DNA from: Pseudomonas palleroniana
GTDB taxonomy: Bacteria; Pseudomonadota; Gammaproteobacteria; Pseudomonadales; Pseudomonadaceae
Assembly (NCBI RefSeq): GCF_003031675.1
Contig: NZ_PYWX01000011.1
Coordinates: 1-64,000, forward strand
Reading direction: 5' to 3'
Length of the DNA: 64,000 nt
Shown piece after piece: positions 16,831 through 26,700 of this stretch. Positions within the stretch are counted from its first letter, which is position 1. Every line of letters starts with the position of its first letter. Position numbers and translations under genes: made by a program. The notes under the pieces were generated by a model. That model had not been told where the DNA came from, searched no databases, and saw only the letters and a program-made list of their open reading frames with translations.

Positions 16831-16983
16831 TTATATGCGACCGAGCAACAGCAACACCAGCAGAACGACCAGCACGACACCCAGGATACCCGATGGGCCA
16901 TAGCCCCAATTACGCGAGTGAGGGAACACCGGCAAGCCGCCGACCAACAGCAGGATCAGGATAATGATCAGAATGAGGCTCAT
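16831..16983 (-). CDS. DUF3309 family small membrane peptide
   Basis: This 50-residue gene was found by reading the minus strand directly. The product starts MSLILIIILILLLVGG and ends LVVLLVLLLLGRI, with the central PVFPHSRNWGYGPSG segment that is diagnostic of DUF3309. It has two hydrophobic helices joined by this polar, glycine/tryptophan-containing turn. AAGGAAG lies five bases before the ATG. Members are abundant in soil bacteria and of unknown function. A bidirectional terminator follows the stop codon. Confidence 0.85.
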   Translation of the reverse strand: MSLILIIILILLLVGGLPVFPHSRNWGYGPSGILGVVLVVLLVLLLLGRI

Positions 16984-17076
16984 ATTTTCTTCCTTATTGG
17001 CCTTGGGTAAAGACCGGTTGTTTAACGAGAGGCCCGCCAGTTGTTCACGGACGCCTTGATAACTCCGACTGTGCCC

Positions 17077-17106
17077 CTTTAAAGAAAATTCCCTGTTTCT
17101 TTAAAG
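17077..17106. promoter_or_regulatory. 11-base perfect inverted repeat, candidate operator
   Basis: CTTTAAAGAAA (17077-17087) and TTTCTTTAAAG (17096-17106) form a perfect 11-base inverted repeat with an eight-base spacer; a looser copy of the right arm (tttcttttaa) follows near 17130. It lies in a 327-base gap between the divergent DUF3309 and SDR genes, about 95 bases upstream of the DUF3309 start. A hairpin this AT-rich would be weak in RNA, so a dimeric-regulator site is more likely. The rest of the interval shows no gene. Confidence 0.45.
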
Positions 17107-17310
17107 CATTTTGCAAACTTTCTTATTTCTTTTAATGCGCTCGCAAATAGCCAGGCTTAGTTGAAAAAGATTGAACTTACCCGATAAGCCAGCCTCGTAC
17201 CCGCTCGCCGGTTTGCCCGAGGCATTCATCAATTGGATGGTGCGTGGGTACGCGAAAAACCTTCGCTACACTGCCGAGCACTACTTCCGAGAACACAAGG
17301 CAACTTCTCT

Positions 17311-18126
17311 ATGCAAAATCGCATGATGATCACTGGCGCCGGGTCCGGGCTGGGTCGTGAAATCGCTCTGCGCTGGGCCCGTGAAGGTTGGCAGTTGGCC
17401 TTGTCGGATGTCAGCGAGCCGGGCTTGCAGGAAACCCTCAAGCAGGTGCGCGAGGCCGGTGGTGATGGCTTCACCCAGCGCTGTGATGTGCGTGACTACA
17501 GCCAGCTCACGGCGCTTGCCCAAGCGTGCGAGGTGAAGCTCGGCGGCATTGATGTCATCGTCAATAATGCCGGGGTCGCGTCGGGCGGCTTCTTCGCCGA
17601 ATTGTCCCTGGAGGATTGGGACTGGCAGATTGCAATCAATCTGATGGGCGTGGTCAAGGGATGCAAGGCGTTCCTGCCGCTGTTGGAGAAGAGCAAGGGC
17701 CGGATCATCAACATCGCCTCGATGGCGGCGCTGATGCAGGGGCCGGCGATGAGCAACTACAACGTGGCCAAGGCCGGTGTGGTGGCGCTGTCGGAAAGCC
17801 TGCTGGTGGAACTCAAGCAGCAGGAAGTGGGTGTGCATGTGGTGTGCCCGTCGTTTTTCCAGACCAACCTGCTCGACTCTTTCCGGGGGCCGACCCCGGC
17901 GATGAAGGCGCAGGTGGGCAAGTTGCTGGAAAGCTCGCCGATCTCGGCGGCAGACATTGCCGATTACATCTACCAGCGCGTGGCCGCAGGTGAATTCATG
18001 ATTCTGCCCCATGAGCAGGGGCGGATGGCCTGGGCCTTGAAGCAAAAGAACCCGCAATTGCTCTACGACGAAATGACGCTGATGGCCGACAAGATGCGGG
18101 CCAAGGCGCAAGCCGTTAAGGGCTGA
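17311..18126 (+). CDS. Short-chain dehydrogenase/reductase
   Basis: Translation is placed at ATG 17311 (MQNRMMITGAGSGLG), which puts the nucleotide-binding motif TGAGSGLG at residues 8-15 as in classical SDRs; the open frame begins 26 codons earlier. NNAG (85-88) and the triad S137, Y150 and K154 (YNVAK) are all present. Aspartate at 33 (SDVSE) suggests NAD(H) preference. The length of 271 residues with a C-terminal extension (about 240-271) is slightly longer than the classical 250. The substrate is unknown. It precedes the csrA-like gene by 127 bases. Confidence 0.88.
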   Translation: MQNRMMITGAGSGLGREIALRWAREGWQLALSDVSEPGLQETLKQVREAGGDGFTQRCDVRDYSQLTALAQACEVKLGGIDVIVNNAGVASGGFFAELSLEDWDWQIAINLMGVVKGCKAFLPLLEKSKGRIINIASMAALMQGPAMSNYNVAKAGVVALSESLLVELKQQEVGVHVVCPSFFQTNLLDSFRGPTPAMKAQVGKLLESSPISAADIADYIYQRVAAGEFMILPHEQGRMAWALKQKNPQLLYDEMTLMADKMRAKAQAVKG

Positions 18127-18253
18127 TTAGCGTGCAGTCTGTCAGGCAAATTACCTGTTGATGTAGGTAGTGCCTGATTTGACCGCAAGCCATTGCTGGG
18201 CCCTATTCAAGCGCGCATGGTCAAGGTCCTGTCACTCCAAAAGGACAACCGCC

Positions 18254-18451
18254 ATGCTGGTCTTAAGCCGCGCCATAGGCGAAATCATCTCCATCGGCGA
18301 TGACATCGCTTTGCATATCCTCGAACTGAACGGTACCCAGGTAAAATTCGGTATCGCGGCGCCCGTGGGCGTCAAGGTGCACCGTGCCGAGGTCTACCAG
18401 AAGATACTCGAACGCCAGGCAGCCCAACCCCACACCGCCACCAACCCCTGA
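18254..18451 (+). CDS. csrA: CsrA/Rsm-family translational regulator (divergent paralogue)
   Basis: A 65-residue CsrA-type protein starting at ATG 18254 with AAGGA upstream. CsrA dimers bind GGA motifs in mRNA leaders. The RNA-contact residues keep canonical numbering: L4, R6, V42 and R44 (KVHRAEV). Elsewhere it departs from RsmA/RsmE (A7 instead of [26 protein letters not shown]), so it is an additional paralogue. The C-terminal tail is short and Ala/Pro/Thr-rich. It converges on the UPF0270 gene with a seven-base gap. A role next to the NAGGN operon is suggestive but unproven. Confidence 0.9.
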   Translation: MLVLSRAIGEIISIGDDIALHILELNGTQVKFGIAAPVGVKVHRAEVYQKILERQAAQPHTATNP

Positions 18452-18458
18452 AACGTCC

Positions 18459-18686
18459 TCAGTCGAACAGATGCTTGGGCACATCGTGCTTGAGCATCAA
18501 CTGGCATTGCTCGCTCTCGGGGTCGAATACGATCAGCGCCTGGCCCTTGGTCAGGGCTTGACGTACGCGCAGTACGCGGGTTTCCAGCGGCGTGTCGTCG
18601 CCATTGTCGGTGCCGTCGCGGGTGACGAAGTCTTCGATGAGCCGGGTCAGGGTATCGACTTCAAGTGCATCGTAGGGAATCAGCAT
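18459..18686 (-). CDS. UPF0270 (YheU) family protein
   Basis: The 75-residue protein begins MLIPYDALEVDTLTRLIEDFVTRDGTDNG, the conserved N-terminal block of the YheU family, and has the usual length. Function is unknown across the family; it is a small soluble cytoplasmic protein. It lies downstream of the M42 peptidase gene on the same strand, separated by a stable hairpin, and so may be the distal gene of the osmoprotectant operon with reduced expression. Confidence 0.85.
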   Translation of the reverse strand: MLIPYDALEVDTLTRLIEDFVTRDGTDNGDDTPLETRVLRVRQALTKGQALIVFDPESEQCQLMLKHDVPKHLFD

Positions 18687-18701
18687 ACAAGCCTCAGAGG
18701 T

Positions 18702-18734
18702 AGGGTCCCGGCGATCCTACTGCGCCGGGGCCCT
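18702..18734 (-). other. Intercistronic hairpin in the NAGGN operon
   Basis: AGGGTCCCGGCG (18702-18713) pairs with CGCCGGGGCCCT (18723-18734), twelve pairs including one G-U, around a nine-base loop. There is no U-run, so it is not a classical terminator. Its place between the peptidase stop and the UPF0270 start suggests mRNA stabilisation or partial attenuation. Confidence 0.6.
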
Positions 18735-18748
18735 GGTTACCAGCAGCG

Positions 18749-19933
18749 TCAGGACTTCTGACCGACCAGGCTGTCCACCGACGGCACGCGAGTGTCGCTC
18801 TCCATCTGCGTCTCGTGTTCCAGTTGATGGCTGAATCTGTCCAGAGAGCCCTGGGCCGGCTGTGCATCGCTGGCGAATACCGGCGGGCTGAGAATATAAG
18901 CGCCCAACAGGCGGCTGAGCGCGGCCAGGCTGTCGATGTGCGTACGTTCGTAGCCGTGGGTGGCGTCGCAGCCGAAGGCCAGCAGGGCGGTGCGGATGTC
19001 GTGGCCGGCGGTGACGGCCGAGTGGGCATCGCTGAAGTAGTAACGGAACAAGTCGCGGCGTACCGGCAGCTCGTTGTCATTGGCCAGGCGCAGCAGGTGG
19101 CGAGACAGGTGATAGTCATACGGCCCACCGGAGTCCTGCATCGCAACGCTCACGGCGTGCTCGCTGGAGTGCTGGCCGGGTGCGACCGGCGCGATGTCGA
19201 TCCCCACGAATTCACTGACATCCCAGGGTAGGGCGGCCGCCGCGCCACTGCCGGTTTCTTCGGTGATGGTGAACAGCGGGTGACAGTCGATCAGCAACGG
19301 TTCGCCACTGTCGACGATGGCCTTGAGGGCGGCGAGCAAGGCCGCGACGCCGGCTTTATCGTCCAGGTGGCGGGCGCTGATATGCCCGCTCTCGGTGAAT
19401 TCGGGCAATGGGTCGAAGGCCACATAGTCGCCCACGCTGATGCCCAGCGAATCGCAGTCGGCGCGGGTGGCGCAGTAGGCGTCCAGGCGCAGTTCCACAT
19501 GGTCCCAACTCACCGGCATTTCATCCACTGCGGTGTTGAAGGCATGCCCGGAGGCCATCAGCGGCAACACACTGCCGCGAATCACACCGTTGTCGGTAAA
19601 CAGGCTGACCCGGCTGCCTTCGGCAAACCGGCTCGACCAGCAGCCCACCGGCGCCAGGCTCAGGCGACCATTGTCCTTGATCGCCCGTACCGCCGCACCG
19701 ATGGTGTCCAGGTGCGCAGAGACGGCGCGGTCCGGGCTGTTTTTCTGACCCTTCAGGGTGGCGCGAATGGTGCCGCGCCGGGTCATTTCGAACGGAATGC
19801 CCAGTTCTTCCAGGCGCTCGGCGACGTAGCGCACGATGGTGTCGGTAAATCCGGTCGGGCTGGGAATGGCGAGCATTTCCAGGAGGACTTTTTGCAGGTA
19901 GTTCAGATCCGGTTCGGGGATGGTTCGGCTCAT
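18749..19933 (-). CDS. NAGGN-system M42-family metallopeptidase
   Basis: The 394-residue protein is an M42/M18-like di-zinc aminopeptidase. Metal-site motifs are in order: SAHLDTIGA (about 73-81), LDDKAGVAALL with the bridging Asp near residue 194, and the EETGSGAA catalytic glutamates near 228. It is the third member of the conserved trio that accompanies N-acetylglutaminylglutamine amide (NAGGN) synthesis in osmotolerant bacteria; the exact reaction is not known, possibly turnover of the dipeptide. AGGAGT precedes the ATG. It starts 23 bases after ngg in the same operon. Confidence 0.9.
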   Translation of the reverse strand: MSRTIPEPDLNYLQKVLLEMLAIPSPTGFTDTIVRYVAERLEELGIPFEMTRRGTIRATLKGQKNSPDRAVSAHLDTIGAAVRAIKDNGRLSLAPVGCWSSRFAEGSRVSLFTDNGVIRGSVLPLMASGHAFNTAVDEMPVSWDHVELRLDAYCATRADCDSLGISVGDYVAFDPLPEFTESGHISARHLDDKAGVAALLAALKAIVDSGEPLLIDCHPLFTITEETGSGAAAALPWDVSEFVGIDIAPVAPGQHSSEHAVSVAMQDSGGPYDYHLSRHLLRLANDNELPVRRDLFRYYFSDAHSAVTAGHDIRTALLAFGCDATHGYERTHIDSLAALSRLLGAYILSPPVFASDAQPAQGSLDRFSHQLEHETQMESDTRVPSVDSLVGQKS

Positions 19934-19956
19934 AAAGACTCCTAAGGTCGGATCGT

Positions 19957-21690
19957 TCAGCTGTGGGGAAACAGCAAGTCCACAAATTTTTGCGCAGTGG
20001 GTTGCGGCTCATGGTTGGCCAGGCCGGCGCGCTCATTGGCTTCGATAAACACGTACTCGGGCTGGTCTGCCGCGGGCACCATCAGGTCCAGGCCCACCAT
20101 CGGGATGTCCAGGGCACGGGCGGCTCGCACGGCGGCATCCGCCAGGGTGGGATGCAGGATCGCGGTGACATCTTCCAGGCAGCCACCGGTGTGCAGGTTG
20201 GCCGTGCGGCGCACCGCCAGGGTCTGGCCAGGTGGCAGGATGCTGTCGTAGTCATAGCCGGCGGCATGCAGTGTGCGCTCGGTTTCGCCATCGAGCGGGA
20301 TCTTGCTTTCGCCATCGGTGGCCGCTTGGCGGCGACGGCTTTGGGCCTCGATTAAGGCGCGGATGCTGTGGTGACCATCGCCGGTGACTTCGGCCGGGCG
20401 ACGGATCGCGGCGGCGACCACTTCAAAGCCGATCACCAGAATGCGCAGGTCCAGGCCTTGGTGAAAGCTCTCAAGCAACACCCGGCTGTCGAACTGGCGT
20501 GCCGCCTCGATGGCCTGTTGCACGTCTTCGATGGTCTGCAAGTCCACCGCCACGCCCTGGCCTTGCTCGCCGTCCAGCGGCTTGACCACGATGCGCTGGT
20601 GCTCATCGAGAAACTCGAGGTTGTCATCGGCACTGCCTGCCAATTGTTGTGCCGGCAAGTTCAAACCCGCCGCCTTGAGTACTTTGTGGGTCAGGCTTTT
20701 GTCCTGGCACAAGGTCATGCTGATCGCGCTGGTCAGGTCGCTGAGGGATTCACGACAGCGCACACGGCGCCCGCCATGGCTGAGGGTGAACAAGCCGGCC
20801 TCGGCATCATCGACCTGTACATCGATGCCCCGGCGATGGGCTTCTTCGACGATGATCCGTGCATAGGGGTTGAATTGCGCCTGCGGACCCGGCCCCAGAA
20901 ACAATGGTTGGTTGATGCCATTCTTGCGCTTGATCGCAAACGTGGTCAGCGCCCTGAAACCCAGCTTGGTGTAAAGGTTCTTGGCCTGGCGGTTATCGTG
21001 CAGCACCGACAGGTCGAGATAACTCAGGCCACGGCTCATGAAATGCTCGACCAAGTGGCGCACCAGTACTTCACCCACGCCGGGGCGAGTGCACTGCGGG
21101 TCGACCGCCAGGCACCACAGGCTGCTGCCGTGTTCCGGGTCGTGAAAGGCTTTCTGATGATTGAGGCCCATTACGCTGCCGATCACCGCGCCGCTGTCTT
21201 CGTCTTCGGCCAGCCAATACACCGGGCCGCCTTGGTGGCGGGGCGTGAGACGGGCCGCGTCGACGGGCAACATGCCGCGTCCCTGGTACAGCAGGTTGAC
21301 CGCCTGCCAGTCGGCATCGGTCTGTACGCGGCGTATGCGAAAGCCGCGAAATACGCGGGTGGCCGGGCGATAGTCGGTAAACCAAAGGCGCAGGGTGTCG
21401 GAGGGGTCGAGGAACAATTGTTGCGGGTCGAGCCCGAGAATCTGCTGAGGCGCGGCCACGTACAGCGCGATATCGCGCTCCCCAGGCTGCTCCTTGAGCA
21501 GTTCTTCGGCCAGGCTGGCGGGGTCGGGAAACGTATGGCCGATCAGTAACCGGCCCCAGCCGCAATGCACGGCAATCGGTTCAGCGTGGTGCGGGTTGCC
21601 ATCCTCGGCCAGTCGGGCTTGCAGGCGCTCGTAGGACGGCGCCTGGCCCTTGAGCAAACGTTGGCTGTAAGCCGCTGCATGGGGTTTCAT
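19957..21690 (-). CDS. ngg: N-acetylglutaminylglutamine synthetase
   Basis: A 577-residue bifunctional protein. Residues about 105-260 are a GNAT acetyltransferase domain (FRIRRVQTDADWQAVNLLY, then SVMGLNHQKAF and the acetyl-CoA loop CTRPGVGEVLVRHL). Residues about 280-577 are an ATP-grasp ligase (VVKPLDGEQGQGVAVDL and a C-terminal FIEANERAGLANHEP metal site). Together they acetylate glutamine and join it to a second glutamine, giving the dipeptide that AsnO then amidates. The start codon lies four bases beyond the asnO stop, so the two genes are translationally coupled. Confidence 0.92.
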   Translation of the reverse strand: MKPHAAAYSQRLLKGQAPSYERLQARLAEDGNPHHAEPIAVHCGWGRLLIGHTFPDPASLAEELLKEQPGERDIALYVAAPQQILGLDPQQLFLDPSDTLRLWFTDYRPATRVFRGFRIRRVQTDADWQAVNLLYQGRGMLPVDAARLTPRHQGGPVYWLAEDEDSGAVIGSVMGLNHQKAFHDPEHGSSLWCLAVDPQCTRPGVGEVLVRHLVEHFMSRGLSYLDLSVLHDNRQAKNLYTKLGFRALTTFAIKRKNGINQPLFLGPGPQAQFNPYARIIVEEAHRRGIDVQVDDAEAGLFTLSHGGRRVRCRESLSDLTSAISMTLCQDKSLTHKVLKAAGLNLPAQQLAGSADDNLEFLDEHQRIVVKPLDGEQGQGVAVDLQTIEDVQQAIEAARQFDSRVLLESFHQGLDLRILVIGFEVVAAAIRRPAEVTGDGHHSIRALIEAQSRRRQAATDGESKIPLDGETERTLHAAGYDYDSILPPGQTLAVRRTANLHTGGCLEDVTAILHPTLADAAVRAARALDIPMVGLDLMVPAADQPEYVFIEANERAGLANHEPQPTAQKFVDLLFPHS

Positions 21691-21693
21691 CGA

Positions 21694-23466
21694 TCAGATT
21701 CCTTGTTCGCTGAGCCACAGGTTCAGCGCCGCCAGTTGCCACAGTTTTGAGCCGCGCAACGGGGTCAGTTGACCTTGCGGGTCGGTGAGCAGGCGGTCCA
21801 GTGTGGCCGGGTTGAACAGGCCTCGGTCCTGGCTGGGGTCCAGCAGCAGGTCGCGCACCCAATTGAGGGTATCACCCTGCAAATGCTTGAGACCGGGCAC
21901 CGGGAAGTAACCTTTCTTGCGGTCGATGACCTCGCTGGGGATGACGCGGCGCGCCGCCTCTTTCAACACCTGTTTGCCGCCATCGGGCAATTTGAACTGG
22001 CCTGGCACGCGAGCCGACAGTTCCACCAGGCGGTAGTCCAGGAACGGTGTACGCGCTTCCAGGCCCCAGGCCATGGTCATGTTGTCGACGCGTTTGACCG
22101 GGTCGTCCACCAGCATCACGGTGCTGTCCAGGCGCAGCGCCTTGTCCACTGCAGCATCCGCCCCCGGCATCGCGAAATGATCGCGTACGAAGTCGCCCGC
22201 AGCGTCGTTGGCGGTCAACCATTTCGGGGCGACGGTGGCGGCGTAGTCGTCGTAGCTGCGGTCGAAGAACGCCTCGCGGTAGGCGCTGTAGGGATCGCTG
22301 GCGCCGTCCACCTGCGGATACCAGTGGTAACCGGCGAACAACTCATCGGCGCCCTGGCCGCTCTGCACCACTTTGCAATGCTTGGCCACTTCCCGAGACA
22401 GCAGGTAGAAGGCGATGCAGTCGTGGCTGACCATCGGCTCGCTCATGGCGCGGAAGGCCGCAGGCAGTTGCTCGATAATCTCGCTTTCGGCGATGCGCAA
22501 CTGGTGGTGGCGGGTGTTGTAGTGCCGGGCGATCAGGTCCGAGTACTGGAACTCGTCGCCACGCTCGCCGCCTGCATCTTCAAAACCGATGGAGAAGGTC
22601 GACAGGCCCTCTACGCCGACTTCGCGCAGCAGGCCGACGAGCATGCTCGAGTCGACGCCGCCGGAGAGCAGCACACCGACATCCACGGCGGCACGTTGGC
22701 GGATCGCCACGGCTTCGCGGGTGCTGTCGAGGACGCGATCGGTCCAGTCTTCGAGGGTGAGGTTGCGTTCATCCTCATGCGGGCCGTAAGGCAGGGTCCA
22801 CCAGGTTTTCTGCTCGGTCTTGCCGTTGGCGTCGATGCGCATCCAGCTGGCCGGTGGCAGCTTTTCAATGCCGGCCAGCAAGGTACGCGGCGCCGGCACC
22901 ACGGCGTGGAAATTCAGGTAATGGTTGAGTGCCACCGGGTCAAGGATCGGGTTGATGTCACCCCCCTTGAGCAGTGCCGGCAACGCCGAAGCAAAGCGCA
23001 AGCGCTGACCGGTGCGCGACAGGTACAACGGCTTCACGCCGAGACGGTCACGCGCAATAAACAGGCGCTGGGCATCCCGCTCCCAAATGGCAAATGCAAA
23101 CATGCCATTGAGCTTGGGCAACAGCGCTTCGCCCCAGGCGTGATAGCCCTTGAGCAGCACCTCGGTGTCGCCGCCGGAGTAGAAGACGTAGCCCAGAGCT
23201 TCCAGTTCTGTCCTGAGTTCCGGGAAGTTGTAGATGGCGCCGTTGAAGGCCAGGGACAGGCCCAGATGGGCGTCGACCATCGGTTGGGCCGAGCCGTCCG
23301 ACAGGTCCATGATTTTCAGGCGACGGTGGCCAAGCGCAATCGGGCCCTGGGCGTGGAAGCCCCAGGCATCCGGCCCGCGCGGGGCCAAGTGATGGGTGAT
23401 GCGTTCTATTGCTGCCAGGTCGGCAGGTTGATGATCAAAACGTAGCTCGCCAGCTAATCCACACAT
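21694..23466 (-). CDS. asnO: N-acetylglutaminylglutamine amidotransferase (AsnB-like)
   Basis: The 590-residue protein has a class II glutamine amidotransferase domain with the catalytic cysteine exposed after Met removal (M-C2-G-L-A-G), and an asparagine-synthetase-type ATP-pyrophosphatase domain (SGGVDSSMLVGLL near residue 267). It should transfer glutamine nitrogen to the C-terminal carboxyl of N-acetylglutaminylglutamine to make the osmolyte NAGGN. AAGGA lies before the ATG. It is the first gene of the operon; its promoter lies in the 303-base divergent gap shared with the toxin-like gene. Confidence 0.93.
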   Translation of the reverse strand: MCGLAGELRFDHQPADLAAIERITHHLAPRGPDAWGFHAQGPIALGHRRLKIMDLSDGSAQPMVDAHLGLSLAFNGAIYNFPELRTELEALGYVFYSGGDTEVLLKGYHAWGEALLPKLNGMFAFAIWERDAQRLFIARDRLGVKPLYLSRTGQRLRFASALPALLKGGDINPILDPVALNHYLNFHAVVPAPRTLLAGIEKLPPASWMRIDANGKTEQKTWWTLPYGPHEDERNLTLEDWTDRVLDSTREAVAIRQRAAVDVGVLLSGGVDSSMLVGLLREVGVEGLSTFSIGFEDAGGERGDEFQYSDLIARHYNTRHHQLRIAESEIIEQLPAAFRAMSEPMVSHDCIAFYLLSREVAKHCKVVQSGQGADELFAGYHWYPQVDGASDPYSAYREAFFDRSYDDYAATVAPKWLTANDAAGDFVRDHFAMPGADAAVDKALRLDSTVMLVDDPVKRVDNMTMAWGLEARTPFLDYRLVELSARVPGQFKLPDGGKQVLKEAARRVIPSEVIDRKKGYFPVPGLKHLQGDTLNWVRDLLLDPSQDRGLFNPATLDRLLTDPQGQLTPLRGSKLWQLAALNLWLSEQGI

Positions 23467-23769
23467 AAATTCCTTACCGGTTTTTCCGTTGGGGAGACTA
23501 AAAAACTCACAGCGCCGAAAGGGCGCATACCCTGAAACTGACCCGAGGCATTTGTGGGAGTTTTAGACCGATAAGTTATAAGGCAAGTGGCCGCGATCGG
23601 TTTTTGCCCGGTCCTTGTCGGGCGCGGTGTGCAGCGAATTGGCGTCAAATAACGCAAGTTTGCATAGAAAATCTGCATTGATCGCACAGGACAATGCAGG
23701 GGTATTCGAATCTGTTTTCCTGTATTTCGCGCTTATCGTATCCATCGTTATTCAACGCAAAGGAAGACG
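23467..23769. other. Divergent promoter region between asnO and the NEL gene
   Basis: No gene is seen in these 303 bases. Promoters must fire in both directions. I looked for an AlgU/RpoE-type or a Hrp-box (GGAACC-N16-CCAC) element and found no convincing match, so the regulation of either side is open. Confidence 0.45.
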
Positions 23770-26700
23770 TTGTCGATGGTGCCGAGACGCGAGTTGCTCA
23801 ATGCCGCAAAGCCTGTGACCCAAGCCGAGATGGAGGCTGCCCTGCTGGAGATGACCGGCGACCTGGGCAAGGCCCGGGCGCTGCAGGCCACGCTGCCGCA
23901 TTGGCTGCTGGAGGCCAAGTCCACTACTCTGCGAGCGATCGAACAAACCCACCGTGACAGCCAGGAGACGCGCCTGCGTGCTCAGCAACGGCTCGGGCGC
24001 CTGCAGTCGCTGGACAGGTTTTGCATTGAGCGATTAAGCACTTTTTTACTGGGCAAGGGCGTAGCGGGCGTGGAAGTGGAGCGTGACACGCTGGAGCTGT
24101 CAAAACGCAGCTTGTCGGGCGTCGGCGCGGACCTGGGAGGCGCCCTGCAAGAGACCGTGACGGTCGAGACCCTCAGCCTGGTGCAGGCGGCGATGAAAAA
24201 CTTTTCCGAGAGCCAGGCCGAACCTGGTGGCTTGTCCGCTTCGGCGCTGCTGCGCAGCGCGGCTACCGGGCAGGCCATCGCCGGCATGACGGTTACCGAG
24301 TTTGTCGGCTACTGCCGTGAGCTGGATCTGGGGGCGGCCTACCAGGCTCACGTGCGCAGCGTATTCAACCTGCGGGGGCCGGGCGCCGATGGGCAGGGTT
24401 TCAATCGGACAATCTTTGATCTTGGCGAATCCAAAAGCCTCGACCTGCAAATGGACCTGCATATCGCCTATGCCAAGGGTTACCTCGGCGAGCCGACCTA
24501 CGACGGGTTGCTCAACCTGATCAAGGCTGACCAGCCGGCGGATGAATCGCAAAGTTCGATTCCGGCCAATGAGCCGTGGATCTGGCAAGGCCTGAATATC
24601 GACAGCGTCTGCCTGTGGGGCGTCATGCTGTTCAGCCGGGAGCCCCCCGGCCAATTGCCGACCAGGCATTTTGTGGTCTACATGCCCAACGAGCCGCTGC
24701 GCCCCTGGTACGAATACGCGCACCTGGAGGACTTCACGCTTTATCTGAGCCTGATGTTGCAAGCGCAGTCTTACCGCAAAACGTTCGGGGCTTATCTGGA
24801 TGAGTCTGAGCGCCTGGAGTTTTTCCAGCGCTACGATACGGCGCGCAAGGTCGGCCCGTTACGAGTGATCCCGATACAGGTACGGTTGTCGGATTTCCTG
24901 GTTCAGGCCTGTATCGGCAAGATCCAGCTCGATGCCCTGGTATTGGCGGTGCCCAAGGCCGAAGTGGATGAAGAGGCCTGGCAGCAACGCCGGCAAACCT
25001 ATCTGGATATCGGGCTGAACGCGCTCAACGTAGCGGGTTTTGTCGTCCCGGTACTGGGCCAACTGATGATGGGCGTGGCTGTCGGCCAACTGCTCGGCGA
25101 GGTGTTTGAAGGCGTCGAGGACTGGGCTCACGGCGAGAAGGACGAGGCGCTCCACCACCTGTTCAACGTGGCGGAAAACATTGTGGGCATGATGCTGTTC
25201 GCCGCAGGCGGGAAAGTCGTTGGCAGCCTCAAACGCCAGCTCACTCGGTCTTCGCGGTTCTTTGAAAAAGTCGAGCCCATCGCCTTGCAGGATCAGAGCC
25301 CGAGGCTGTGGCGCCCGCGGCTGGCGCCGTACAGCCAGCCGCCGGAAATGTTCCAGCGCGGATGGGACGTCGACTCCAGAGGCATCTACCAGGCCAACGG
25401 GAGCGCCTATGCGAACATCGATGGCGCCCTGTATGCGATCAGCTTTGATCCGGTCATGGGCAAGTGGCGCGCCCTGCACCCGCGACGACCTGAGGCCTGG
25501 CGCCCGCCCCTGGAGCATAACCGGCAGGGTGGCTGGCAGCACGCATTCGAGCGTCCGCAGGACTGGTATTCGCCCTCTTATAACCTGAGGCGGATCGATC
25601 CCGCGTTGAGCGCAGTGCCCGAGGACCCGTTGAACAGCCTCGCGGCCATCACCGAACTGGCACTGGCCGACATGCAACACCTGGCCCTGGAGCACGAACC
25701 CTTGCCGGAGCGAGTTCAGAACGCCGTGGCGCGCTGGCGCCTGCATCATAAAATCGGCGCGCTGACCTATACGCTTGAGCAGGGCGCGCGCGCCGATGCT
25801 GCCACCGCGCGTGTGCAAATGCTCGCCTTGCCGTTGATGCCGGGGTGGCCCAAGGGGCGCTTTTTTGAGGTGCGCGACGAGCCGGGCAATGTGCTCGAAA
25901 GCCTGGCGTTCCGGGAACCCTTCGACGATGAGGGCCTGCCTGTTCCTGTCACCGAGCAACAGCTCAAGGAGGGTCAGGTGATGGACGTGCTGCTGCAAGC
26001 GCTCAGCAGTGAAGAACGTACACAGCTGCTTGGGCAAACCGTTGCGCGGGAACAGGCGCCCGAGGTGCTTCGAAAGCAGCTGCTGGCGACCGTCAACACA
26101 CAGCATGCGCAGTTGCATCGTCGTCTTTATCAGGATTACGAAGGCGTTGCTCAGGGGGAACTGGAGCCTTTGATCGCGCTATATCCCCAGTTGCCACGTC
26201 GAGTGGCCAGGGAACTGGCCTCCCAGGCCCGCACGACTGATCGCCGGGTCTTGCATGAGAGCGGCCGCGTTCCGTTGCGCCTGGCGCGCAAAGCCCGACA
26301 GGCTCTGAATAAATTGCACGAGGACCAGGCACTGATGGGCCTGGTTTGGCCGCAATTGGCCAACACGGGGACGCGACGTATTGCGCTGGGCACGCTTGAG
26401 CGTTTGCCGGGTTGGCCGCGGGATTTTTCGTTCCAAGTGCGCGAAGGGCATTTGACCGGACGCCTCCTTGAGCAGGTCGGGCCTGCCGGAGCGGCAGTGC
26501 GCCGTACGATCGTCGAGTCCGCCGAGGGTTTTCAGGTGTTTGACGAGCAAGGCCATAATCTCGGCGCGCACATCACCGGCCCGGACGGTTTGTATCAGGC
26601 AATCGTCGATTGCCTGTTGGATACCCAGCGCACTGCCTTGCGCCTGGCCGGCGCGCGCACCGGCAGTCAACTGCGCAGCCAACTGCGTTTCAAGTCCCAG

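Noticed and set aside
23467..23769. Hrp box or AlgU promoter for the toxin-like or asnO gene
   Set aside because: No segment matched the consensus at the required spacing on either strand.
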